DNA of 64,000 nt from Rossellomorea vietnamensis. Lineage in GTDB: Bacteria; Bacillota; Bacilli; Bacillales; Bacillaceae_B. The notes beneath the pieces are model-generated. The model saw only the letters and a program-made list of their open reading frames with translations, did not search any database and was not told the origin of the DNA. A program made the translations under genes and the position numbers. The DNA lies in the NCBI RefSeq assembly GCF_008180615.1, contig NZ_VTEH01000002.1:126076-190075 (forward strand), in the 5' to 3' direction. This document shows, one piece after another, positions 38,196 to 46,014 of the stretch; position 1 is the stretch's first letter; every line of letters starts with the position of its first letter.

Positions 38196-38562
38196 TTATA
38201 TTCGCCTCCAATTATGTTTCAAAGTTACCGTCAGTATATCATCGTTCTTTTCATGATGCTATAAATATGCTCGCAGGTAATTTACCCTGTTTTGCCTTAT
38301 TTATTCATCGTTGGCTCGAACTCAAGAGTATGGGAGTTCTGGATTTTCACTACAGCCGCTGGACCGCTGAATCCATACTCCTGAGCGCAAATCACCTGCG
38401 TTGAAGGTGATAAAGCAAGATAGCATTTCAGAAAAGGGTATCTTCAACAGATAATGACCACTATGGTACCTTTATATGGCGAAAATAGAAAATTAGTTCT
38501 TACCATATAAAGTGGAATGACTGATTTTAAGACGTCAGGAAATCCGTTCCTTCACTACTGCC
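38196..38562. other. Intergenic region trxA-cydC
   Basis: No gene recognised. A perfect 9-10 bp inverted repeat, CTTTATATGG and CCATATAAAG, lies at about 38469-38511 with a 23-bp spacer; it could be an operator or part of a decayed element. TATACT about 45 bp before trxA is a possible -10 box without a clear -35. Confidence 0.4.
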
Positions 38563-40278
38563 TTAAGCAAATACACTTCTTTCAATCTCCTTCATAGCAA
38601 AGAAATACCCTTGCTTTGCCATCAATTCAGCAAATGTTCCGCTTTCCACAACCTGTCCTTTTTCCATCACAATAATTTGATCCATTTTCTCCAGTCCCGT
38701 TAAGCGGTGGCTGACCAGCACGAGTGTATCATCCGCTGCTTGTTTAAAAAGCTCTTCATAAATAATCTTCTCTGTCAGCGCATCTATTGAAGATGTAGGT
38801 TCGTCCAATATCCATAGACGCCCTCCCTTTAACATGGCACGGGCAATGGCAAGCCGCTGTTTTTCACCGCCTGACAAATTTTCCCCGCGTTCGAGAACTT
38901 CGCTGTCAAGATTAAAATGAGCTAACTGGACTTTTTCAAGGACTTTCATTAATTCTTCATCTGTTTTATCAGTTTGCGCCAATTTCAGGTTTTCCCGGAT
39001 AGTTCCGTAAAAGAAATGGTTATCCTGCAATACTACGTTGGATTTCGACCAAAGATCGTGCTCATCCACATGAGTAAGCGGATGGTTTCCAATCCTAATC
39101 TCTCCTTCGGCAGCATGAAGCACTTTGAGCAGCATCATCAACACCGTTGATTTACCAGATCCACTGGGGCCAACAATAGCCGTTTTTGAACCCTCCGGCA
39201 ACTGAAAGCTCACCTCATTCAACGCCCTGCGGCTTTCTCCTTCGAAGTGGTAAGACAACTCCTGGAATTCCACAGATAAAGATTGAGATTCTGGCAGCCT
39301 CGCGATTGGGGCAGAAGGTAAAACCGGCTCATCCTTTACTACAGAATACAAACGCCGGGAGGCTGTGCGGCTCTCTTCCAAATGGCCGGGCAGGGCTGCC
39401 ATCGGAGCGGCATTTTCAAATACAGTCAAAGAGACCATAACAAGCATTGCCAAAAATACGCCTTCAAGCTGTCCTTCTGTCACGAAAAACGCACCAAGTG
39501 CAAGGACAACCCACGACACCATAAGAGATACTGCTGAATTTACAGACTGATTGAACATTAATTGAACGGATTCGCGCTCTTGCTCTTCGATATATTTTAG
39601 GGAGGAATCTTTCAACATCTCTTCTTTTTCCTCTAAACGCTGATACAATTTCAATTCCCGGAATCCATAGAAAATCTCTGCCGCTTCTGTAGAAAGGCTT
39701 CCTCTCCGCTCACGCAAACGATAATCCAGCCTGCGCTTTCTGTATGCAAATATTGCTGGCACAACCAGTGATGTCAGTATCAGCCCTATAACCATTACCA
39801 AAGCAATGTATACAGAGAAAAACATCATGAAGACTATCGTGCTTAAAAACACGATGACCAGGACAATGGGAGGGTAATACACACGCAGGAAAAAGTTTTG
39901 AAGACTCTCCACATCCCCTACAATCCTCGATAGCAAATCTCCACTCCGGTATTTTTGATAAATGCCGGGTGCCAGGGGTTCAAGCCTTTTAAAGAAATCA
40001 ACTCTCAGGTTGCTTAAAATCGAAAAAGTGGCCCGATGGGAGTATAAACGTTCTCCATAACGGCTGCCAGCACGCGCCAGTCCAAAAAACTTCAATAAAG
40101 CAATCATGACAGTTAACGCATACAGAGGCGGAACGAAAGCCGCCTTGGAAATCAAGTATCCGCTGGAAGCAAAGAGGCCCACCGCTGTAATTCCCGCTAA
40201 AACCCCGAATAAAATCGAAAGCAGGATATCTTTTCTTTCACGGCCGACTTCCTTCATAACATGCATCAGATCTTTCAT
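38563..40278 (-). CDS. cydC: Cysteine/glutathione ABC exporter subunit CydC
   Basis: Half-transporter, 571 residues: membrane domain with six helices (1-310), then the ATPase with Walker A GPSGSGKST near 365, signature NLSGGEKQR and Walker B LWILDEPTSSID. CydDC exports thiols and binds haem; it is required for assembly of cytochrome bd oxidase. The start region KDLMHVMKEVGRERKDI and the stretch VGLFASSGYLISKAAF are typical of CydC. Its ATG overlaps the cydD stop as ATGA. No cydAB genes are here. Confidence 0.93.
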   Translation of the reverse strand: MKDLMHVMKEVGRERKDILLSILFGVLAGITAVGLFASSGYLISKAAFVPPLYALTVMIALLKFFGLARAGSRYGERLYSHRATFSILSNLRVDFFKRLEPLAPGIYQKYRSGDLLSRIVGDVESLQNFFLRVYYPPIVLVIVFLSTIVFMMFFSVYIALVMVIGLILTSLVVPAIFAYRKRRLDYRLRERRGSLSTEAAEIFYGFRELKLYQRLEEKEEMLKDSSLKYIEEQERESVQLMFNQSVNSAVSLMVSWVVLALGAFFVTEGQLEGVFLAMLVMVSLTVFENAAPMAALPGHLEESRTASRRLYSVVKDEPVLPSAPIARLPESQSLSVEFQELSYHFEGESRRALNEVSFQLPEGSKTAIVGPSGSGKSTVLMMLLKVLHAAEGEIRIGNHPLTHVDEHDLWSKSNVVLQDNHFFYGTIRENLKLAQTDKTDEELMKVLEKVQLAHFNLDSEVLERGENLSGGEKQRLAIARAMLKGGRLWILDEPTSSIDALTEKIIYEELFKQAADDTLVLVSHRLTGLEKMDQIIVMEKGQVVESGTFAELMAKQGYFFAMKEIERSVFA

Positions 40279-42005
40279 TCTGAATCCCCCCCCTGCTGAA
40301 CTGACACCATGCTGCGATATTCCGAAACTTTTTCAATCAGTTCTTCATGTGTGCCGCTCCCTATTAACTCTCCATTTTCCATGAACAGAATCAAATCAGC
40401 ATCTTTGATGGTATGCAGTCTATGAGCCACGGTGATGACCGTCGCCCTCTCTGAAAGCTCTTCGATCGATTTCTGTAAAATTCGTTCTGTTGTTAAATCC
40501 AGCCCTGTCGTCGGCTCATCAAATAAGATGACGGCAGGGTCCTTCAAGAAAGCCCTCGCAATGGCTAGACGCTGTTTCTCTCCTCCCGATAAGCCTCGGC
40601 CGCCTTCACCTACCCGGGTATCGTACCCCTGATCAAGCTCCTCAGCCATCTCTGACAATCCGGCTTTTTCAGCAGCTTTTACAATCTCCTGCCGGCTTGA
40701 GTGTTTTTTCGCTCCAATCGCAATGTTTTCTGCGATAGTACCTGAAAATACATAAGGTCTTTGGGAAATATAACTAATTTCATTCAACCAGGATTCTTCG
40801 GTATAGGTCGAAAGAGGCTGCTGATCAATTTCAATCTGTCCTTGAGAGGGAGCTGCAAGTCCGGCAAGCAAGTGAAGAAGAGTTGACTTTCCTGAACCGC
40901 TGCGCCCGACTACCGCCGTTTTTGTATAAGGTTTTATATCGGCAGAGAAGCTTTTTAATTGGAATCCCCCATCTTCATATTTAAAACCTATATCCTTTAT
41001 GCTGATTGTAGGAGGAGTTGAAACCGCCAGTTCCTTCTCTCCCCATTTGACAGGGAGATCCGGTCTATCGAGCTCCTCCTTGATTTTATTTGCAGCACCC
41101 AGACTGCCTCTGCCCGTGTGAAAGGCACTGCCAAGTTCTTTGATCGCTGCATAAAACTCCGGTGCCAGGACCAGCAAAAAGAATGCAGTGAAGAATTCCA
41201 CACTTTCAAAAACAACAAGCCGAAGTCCCAGTTCAAGGGCAATCAGACCGATTCCAAGCATGGAAATATACTCAAGCATCAAGGAAGAAATAAAGGCCAC
41301 CTTCAGCACATCCATAGTGGCATCCCTAAAACCGTGACTGCTTTCCCGAATGGCCTCTTGTTGTCTCGCAGACTGCCCGAATAATTTCAAGGTCGTCAAG
41401 CCTTGAAGTGTGTCCAGAAACTTCCCGGAGAAAGCCGACATTTTCTCCAATTGCTCTTCTGATTTTTTCTGCGTTTTCATTCCGATAATGATAAAAAACA
41501 AGGGAATGAACGGGGCTGTAATCATCATCAGCAGCCCTGTTGAAATATGCTGGGTGAACGCGGCAGCAAGAATTATAAGCGGAATAATCGAGGTCTGGAT
41601 GACCTGAGGTATGTAACGGCTGAAATAGCTGTCAATCTCATCCACTGCATCCAGAATAACGCTCACCTTTCGACCGGACTGGCCTTGAAGAGAAGCCTGA
41701 ATTGGATTCCTAGTGAATTTAGCCAGCAGCCTCTGCCGAAAGCTGTCTTTCACCTTAGAAGCCATCCTTGCACCTGCTCGTCCGCTGCCAAAGTTCAGCA
41801 AGACCCTGACCAGCAGCACAAGCGCTAGCCAGCCCAAAAAAGGAACTACATCCGTGAATGTTTGTCCTTGAAGGAAGACCCGGTCAACCACAGTCACAAT
41901 TAAATATGCCTGAGTGATGATACTTAACCCTGTAAGGATTGCTGTGATTCCCAAAAATATTAATGTTCTTCTATGGTGTTTCAAAAATGGGTTTAATATA
42001 TTCAT
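40275..42005 (-). CDS. cydD: Cysteine/glutathione ABC exporter subunit CydD
   Basis: Partner of CydC, 576 residues with the same layout: six membrane helices, then an ATPase with Walker A GRSGSGKST near 370, signature GLSGGEKQR, and Walker B VILFDEPTTGLD. The segment QAYLIVTVVDRVFLQG near the N-terminus is typical of CydD. AGGAG precedes the ATG. A Rex-type operator lies 46 bp upstream, so the pair should be expressed when NADH is high, as under low oxygen. Confidence 0.93.
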   Translation of the reverse strand: MNILNPFLKHHRRTLIFLGITAILTGLSIITQAYLIVTVVDRVFLQGQTFTDVVPFLGWLALVLLVRVLLNFGSGRAGARMASKVKDSFRQRLLAKFTRNPIQASLQGQSGRKVSVILDAVDEIDSYFSRYIPQVIQTSIIPLIILAAAFTQHISTGLLMMITAPFIPLFFIIIGMKTQKKSEEQLEKMSAFSGKFLDTLQGLTTLKLFGQSARQQEAIRESSHGFRDATMDVLKVAFISSLMLEYISMLGIGLIALELGLRLVVFESVEFFTAFFLLVLAPEFYAAIKELGSAFHTGRGSLGAANKIKEELDRPDLPVKWGEKELAVSTPPTISIKDIGFKYEDGGFQLKSFSADIKPYTKTAVVGRSGSGKSTLLHLLAGLAAPSQGQIEIDQQPLSTYTEESWLNEISYISQRPYVFSGTIAENIAIGAKKHSSRQEIVKAAEKAGLSEMAEELDQGYDTRVGEGGRGLSGGEKQRLAIARAFLKDPAVILFDEPTTGLDLTTERILQKSIEELSERATVITVAHRLHTIKDADLILFMENGELIGSGTHEELIEKVSEYRSMVSVQQGGDSE

Positions 42006-42050
42006 ATTTTAAAAATCTCCTATCTTAAAAGAAGAATCTGCTTAGAATGT

Positions 42051-42068
42051 TTGTGAATATATTCACAA
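42051..42068. promoter_or_regulatory. Rex operator upstream of cydDC
   Basis: TTGTGAATATATTCACAA is a perfect 18-bp palindrome that fits the Rex pattern TTGTGAANNNNTTCACAA at every fixed position. AT-rich boxes (TATAAT, TATAAA) lie directly behind it on the promoter side, so bound Rex would block transcription of cydD. Rex also controls cyd genes in B. subtilis. Confidence 0.88.
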
Positions 42069-42389
42069 TTTTATAATGTCATTATACATAATTATCAGGA
42101 GAAATTCATCTGAGAGGGTTTGAGCGACTAGATTCTTCGCTATGTACCTTTTAATATTGGATGTATTGTTAGTCTTCATTGTACAATGCCAGCTTGCTCT
42201 TATTGCCAGCCGTTATCTCGGCACTTCCTCTTCCTTAATAGGCGGTATACTCCCTAAAATAATATATAAAAACAGAATTTTTTTACACGACTATTATATT
42301 TGTCTTTGAGCCGCTCATTCTTAGAAACCAGTACAGAGCTCTACTTCTCTCTATTCCTTAAAAAAACAATATAGAAACCCCAGAAACAC
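42069..42389. other. Intergenic region etfA-cydD
   Basis: Holds the cydD promoter near 42070-42100 (TATAAT and TATAAA on the minus strand). Beyond that no gene or repeat is seen. Confidence 0.4.
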
Positions 42390-42426
42390 ACAAAAAAGCA
42401 CCCGTCACTTTCACGGATGCTTTCTC
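42390..42426 (-). terminator. Terminator of the fadR-fadB-etfB-etfA operon
   Basis: Stem AAAGCATCCGT with ACGGGTGCTTT and six T on the minus strand, 59 bp past etfA. Confidence 0.85.
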
Positions 42427-42484
42427 TATTTTAATTAAAATCATTTTTCAAAATGAATTTCAAAGTCAGCTTACAGACTGTTGA

Positions 42485-43465
42485 TTAAGAAGAAGAAACC
42501 TTTAATTTCTTGAATTCTTCCGTCAACATCGGTACCACTTCGAACAAGTCTCCCACGATTCCGTAGTCTGCTACATTGAAGATGCTTGCTTCAGGATCTT
42601 TGTTGATGGCAACAATCACCTTGGAGTTGGACATACCGGCCAAATGCTGAATGGCACCTGAGATACCGCAGGCAATATACAAGTCAGGAGTAACAACCTT
42701 ACCCGTCTGCCCGATTTGCAGTGAGTAATCGCAATAGTCCGCATCACATGCACCACGAGAAGCCCCAACAGCTCCGCCTAATACATCGGCAAGCTCTTTT
42801 AGCGGGCCGAAGCCATCTGTGCTTTTCACCCCGCGCCCTCCTGCGATGACGACTTTCGCTTCAGACAGATCTACACCATCCGTTGCTTTTCGGACAACAT
42901 CTTTGATGATTGCACGAAGGTCCTTGATATCCACAGAAACAGAACTTACATCACCACTTCTGGATTCATCTTTTTCAAGTGGATCAATATTGTTCGGGCG
43001 GATTGTCGCGAAAATCAATCCGTCTGTTACAATTTTCTTTTCAAATGCTTTACCGGAAAAGATCGGGCGTGTGAATACTAGGTTTCCGCCTGCCTCTTCA
43101 AGAGAAGTGGCATCGGAAATCAGACCTGAACCTAATTTGCTCGCAATCTTAGGAGCAAGATCTTTTCCAAGTGCTGTGTGGCCAAAAATGATTCCCTCTG
43201 GGCTTTCCTGATCAAGGACAGCCATCAATGCTTGAGAATAACCATCGGAAGTATACTGCTCCAGCTTTTCATCCTCAACCACGATTACGCGGTCAGCTCC
43301 ATATTGAATCAATTCATTTCCTAAAGCGCTTACAGAACTGCCTAATAAAACTCCAACTACTTCTCCGCCCTCAGCAATTGTCTTACCTGCAGCAATTGCT
43401 TCGAAAGAAACGTTTCTCAATGCGTTGTCACGCGCTTCTCCAAGTACCAATACTTTTCTTGCCAT
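42485..43465 (-). CDS. etfA: Electron transfer flavoprotein alpha subunit
   Basis: Binds FAD and takes electrons from acyl-CoA dehydrogenases to the quinone pool. 326 residues; the C-terminal FAD domain shows VVIAGGRGVKS near 207, GAVGASRGACDADYC, then QIGQTGKVV and YIACGISGAIQHLAGM, the family signature. AGGAGG precedes the ATG. Last gene of the FadR-controlled operon, 94 bp after etfB. Confidence 0.97.
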   Translation of the reverse strand: MARKVLVLGEARDNALRNVSFEAIAAGKTIAEGGEVVGVLLGSSVSALGNELIQYGADRVIVVEDEKLEQYTSDGYSQALMAVLDQESPEGIIFGHTALGKDLAPKIASKLGSGLISDATSLEEAGGNLVFTRPIFSGKAFEKKIVTDGLIFATIRPNNIDPLEKDESRSGDVSSVSVDIKDLRAIIKDVVRKATDGVDLSEAKVVIAGGRGVKSTDGFGPLKELADVLGGAVGASRGACDADYCDYSLQIGQTGKVVTPDLYIACGISGAIQHLAGMSNSKVIVAINKDPEASIFNVADYGIVGDLFEVVPMLTEEFKKLKVSSS

Positions 43466-43559
43466 GTCCGATTACCTCCTGAGTGAATGATCTGTTGATT
43501 GTATTTTAGGATCGTTCGCTTATAGCTGCTTTTAGCAGGTCAGCGGCTTTTCCCTTGTA

Positions 43560-44333
43560 TTAAACGACTTTGGCTTGTGTGTGAAGCAGTCCGACCAGTT
43601 CTTTCACTTGGTCTTCAAGCTCACCTTCAAGGATTTTACCCGCTTCCTTCTCAGGCGGCAGGAAGATTTCAATCGTTTTTGTCTTTGCCTCAACATCTTC
43701 TTCTTCAAGATCTAAATCATCGATTTCAATTTCATCTAATGGTTTCTTCTTTGCTTTCATGATACCAGGCAAAGAAGGGTATCTCGGTTCATTCAGCCCC
43801 TGCTGTGCTGTTACGAGTAAAGGAAGTGATGTTTCGATTGTTTCGGAATCGCCTTCTACGTCGCGGACAACCGTTACAGTTCCTCCGTTGATTTCAAGGC
43901 TTGTGATAGTGGTTACATAAGGGATATCCAGTTGTTCCGCTACTCGTGGTCCAACCTGGCCTGATCCGCCATCAATGGCAACATTTCCGGCAAGGATTAA
44001 ATCTGCTTCCTTGTCTTTTAAGTATTCGGCAAGGATTTTGGCTGTAGTGAATTGATCGCCGTTTTCCACATCATCTTCTGTGTTGATGAGTACCGCTTTA
44101 TCAGCTCCCATTGCCAGAGCAGTACGAAGCTGTTTCTCACCTTCTTCACCGCCGACAGTGACAACTGTGATTTCTCCGCCGTGCTCGTCACGGACCTGGA
44201 TTGCTTCCTCTATCGCATATTCATCGTAAGGATTGATGATGAATTCCGCACCATCTTCACTGATTTGGCCATTTGAAATACTGATTTTTTCTTCAGTATC
44301 GAAAGTTCTTTTCATTAATACGTAGATGTTCAT
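43560..44333 (-). CDS. etfB: Electron transfer flavoprotein beta subunit
   Basis: Partner of EtfA, 257 residues. The nucleotide-binding domain shows MGADKAVLI near 95, LILAGNVAIDGGSGQVGPRVAE, and the later LPGIMKAKKKPLDEIE, which contains the recognition-loop region. AGGAGGG precedes the ATG. It lies between fadB and etfA; a hairpin in the fadB-etfB gap may reduce its expression relative to fadB. Confidence 0.96.
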   Translation of the reverse strand: MNIYVLMKRTFDTEEKISISNGQISEDGAEFIINPYDEYAIEEAIQVRDEHGGEITVVTVGGEEGEKQLRTALAMGADKAVLINTEDDVENGDQFTTAKILAEYLKDKEADLILAGNVAIDGGSGQVGPRVAEQLDIPYVTTITSLEINGGTVTVVRDVEGDSETIETSLPLLVTAQQGLNEPRYPSLPGIMKAKKKPLDEIEIDDLDLEEEDVEAKTKTIEIFLPPEKEAGKILEGELEDQVKELVGLLHTQAKVV

Positions 44334-44419
44334 TTCTAGTTCCCTCCTAAAATTTCAAACTTTCAATCGGTTAAAAAGATTGAAAATATTTAAAGTAAAA
44401 ATTTTTACCTGTGATTCAA

Positions 44420-44442
44420 GGAAAAGCCGGGAGCCCGGCTTA
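44420..44442 (-). terminator. Hairpin between fadB and etfB
   Basis: AAGCCGGGCT and CCCGGCTTTT pair almost without a loop on the minus strand, followed by CC, not a long T run. The stem begins at the fadB stop codon. It may be a weak terminator or an RNA-stability element. Confidence 0.5.
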
Positions 44443-45213
44443 TCTGCCCTTGAATTCAGGTGTACGCTTTTCAATGAATGCCTTGATGCCTTCCTGGCCA
44501 TCCTCGGAAACGAATACATCTCCGAATAACTCCGCTTCCCGTCTGACACCCTCATAAAAGCGTTCATGTTTGGAAAAGCTCAGAAGTTCCAAAGCAGCTT
44601 TCATTGCCACAGGGCTCTTCTTCGCAATACTGAACGCCATTTCTTTCGCATGCTGAAGGACTTCATCATCCGGGTATGCTCTATTGGCCAATCCCCATTG
44701 AACCGCTTCCTTTCCGGAAATTGGTTCACTTGTGAGCAGCATCTCCGCGGCCTTCGCAGATCCGACAAACTTAGCAAGGCGCTGAGACCCGGCAAATCCG
44801 GGAACAAGCCCTAACTGCAGCTCAGGAAGCCCCAGTTTCGCATTTTCACCGACAAGGCGGATATGGCAGCCCATCGCCAGTTCAAGGCCCCCTCCCAATG
44901 CAGCACCATGAATGGCGGCAATGATTGGTTTAGGGAAATTTTCCATGCGTTCAAAAAGGTCCTGGCCTCTTTTGGAAAGCTTCGAGAAATCCTCTCCGCT
45001 TTCCACTTTTGTGAACTCTTTAATATCTGCTCCTGCAGAAAAGAATCTGCCTTCACCATGCAGCAGGATGACTCTTGCTTCTTCATTCTTCTCCAGCTCA
45101 TCCATCAGTTCGTCCAGTTCGATAATTAAGTCACTGGCAAGAGCATTTGCAGGAGGACGCTGAATTGTAACGAACGCTGCCTGATTTTCAATCTTGAAAC
45201 TTAGATACTGCAT
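44440..45213 (-). CDS. fadB: Enoyl-CoA hydratase
   Basis: Hydrates trans-2-enoyl-CoA in fatty-acid oxidation. 257 residues of the crotonase fold. The oxyanion-hole motif GADIKEF is near 61 and HGAALGGGLELA near 102. The two catalytic glutamates of true hydratases are both present, E111 (GGGLELA) and E131 (LPEL), twenty residues apart as in the rat mitochondrial enzyme. GGGAGG upstream. It lies 26 bp after fadR in the same operon (ysiB of B. subtilis). Confidence 0.94.
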   Translation of the reverse strand: MQYLSFKIENQAAFVTIQRPPANALASDLIIELDELMDELEKNEEARVILLHGEGRFFSAGADIKEFTKVESGEDFSKLSKRGQDLFERMENFPKPIIAAIHGAALGGGLELAMGCHIRLVGENAKLGLPELQLGLVPGFAGSQRLAKFVGSAKAAEMLLTSEPISGKEAVQWGLANRAYPDDEVLQHAKEMAFSIAKKSPVAMKAALELLSFSKHERFYEGVRREAELFGDVFVSEDGQEGIKAFIEKRTPEFKGR

Positions 45214-45239
45214 CTAGTCTTCCTCCCTTACACAATACT

Positions 45240-45827
45240 TCAGTTCCTTGAACCGCAGCCGTTCAGCAGCAGTTTATGTATCGCAGGAACTTGTGCTGCC
45301 AGGTCATATTTTTGTTCATTCATGACCCAATTGGTAAGCATTTCATCGATAGTGCCGAAAATCATCTGTCGTGCAAGGCGTATATCGAGATCTTTCGAAA
45401 ATTCCCCTGACTGGATGCCTTCTATCAAAATCTTGTCTATGACGGTCAGGTAGCCTTTAAGGACCTCATTGATTTTCAAACGTATGTCCTTGTTGGACTG
45501 CCTCAGCTCCAGCTGGGTGACGATTGCCAGATGGTGGTCTTCCGACAAAATCTTACAATGATTTTCTATCATCACTAATAACTTCTCCGCTGCTGTGCGT
45601 TTTCCTGCTATAACTTCTTCAATTTTTTCGACAAACATTCCCATCTTTTCACGAAAAAGTGAAATCAGGATATCTTCTTTATTTTTGAAGTAAAGATATA
45701 TGGTTCCATCCGCTACCCCGGCCTGTTTTGCTATCCTTGAAACCTGGGCCTGGTGGTATCCATTTTCAGCAATCACTATTACAGCGGCATCAATAATTTG
45801 TTTGTACTTCGGTTTGTCTCTTTTCAT
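45240..45827 (-). CDS. fadR: FadR, TetR-family repressor of fatty-acid degradation
   Basis: A 195-residue TetR-family regulator. The N-terminal helix-turn-helix reads VSRIAKQAGVADGTIYLYF, and the rest is the ligand-binding helical domain that senses long-chain acyl-CoA. In B. subtilis FadR represses the fad genes until acyl-CoA binds. A FadR box lies 26 bp upstream of its own start, so it should repress itself along with fadB and etfBA. First gene of the operon. Confidence 0.95.
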   Translation of the reverse strand: MKRDKPKYKQIIDAAVIVIAENGYHQAQVSRIAKQAGVADGTIYLYFKNKEDILISLFREKMGMFVEKIEEVIAGKRTAAEKLLVMIENHCKILSEDHHLAIVTQLELRQSNKDIRLKINEVLKGYLTVIDKILIEGIQSGEFSKDLDIRLARQMIFGTIDEMLTNWVMNEQKYDLAAQVPAIHKLLLNGCGSRN

Positions 45828-45852
45828 ATCATGCCCTGCCTCTAAGAAATAA

Positions 45853-45870
45853 TGAATGACTATTCATTCA
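45853..45870. promoter_or_regulatory. FadR operator of fadR-fadB-etfB-etfA
   Basis: TGAATGACTATTCATTCA agrees with the B. subtilis FadR box TGAATGAMTARTCATTCA at 17 of 18 positions. It lies 7 bp past the -10 box, where it would overlap the transcription start. Confidence 0.92.
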
Positions 45871-45877
45871 TAAATTC

Positions 45878-45906
45878 ATCATAAAATGCGAGAGAAAAAA
45901 AGTCAA
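45878..45906 (-). promoter_or_regulatory. fadR: Sigma-A-type promoter of the fadR operon
   Basis: TTGACT, 17 bp, TATGAT on the minus strand, directly before the FadR box. Thus fadR has its own start point apart from lcfA. Confidence 0.82.
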
Positions 45907-45934
45907 GAAGAATATCCTTGTCCACATCTCTTTT

Positions 45935-45960
45935 AAAAAGAAAGGCCTGGTGGCCGCCTC
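45935..45960 (-). terminator. Possible terminator of lcfA
   Basis: AGGCGGCC and GGCCTTT pair imperfectly on the minus strand and are followed by CTTTTT. It lies 55 bp past lcfA and before the fadR promoter. Confidence 0.5.
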
Positions 45961-46014
45961 AATGATTTTTCCATTACCTATTCTAGTATGAAGTTGTGTA
46001 TTTTCCAAATGAAA

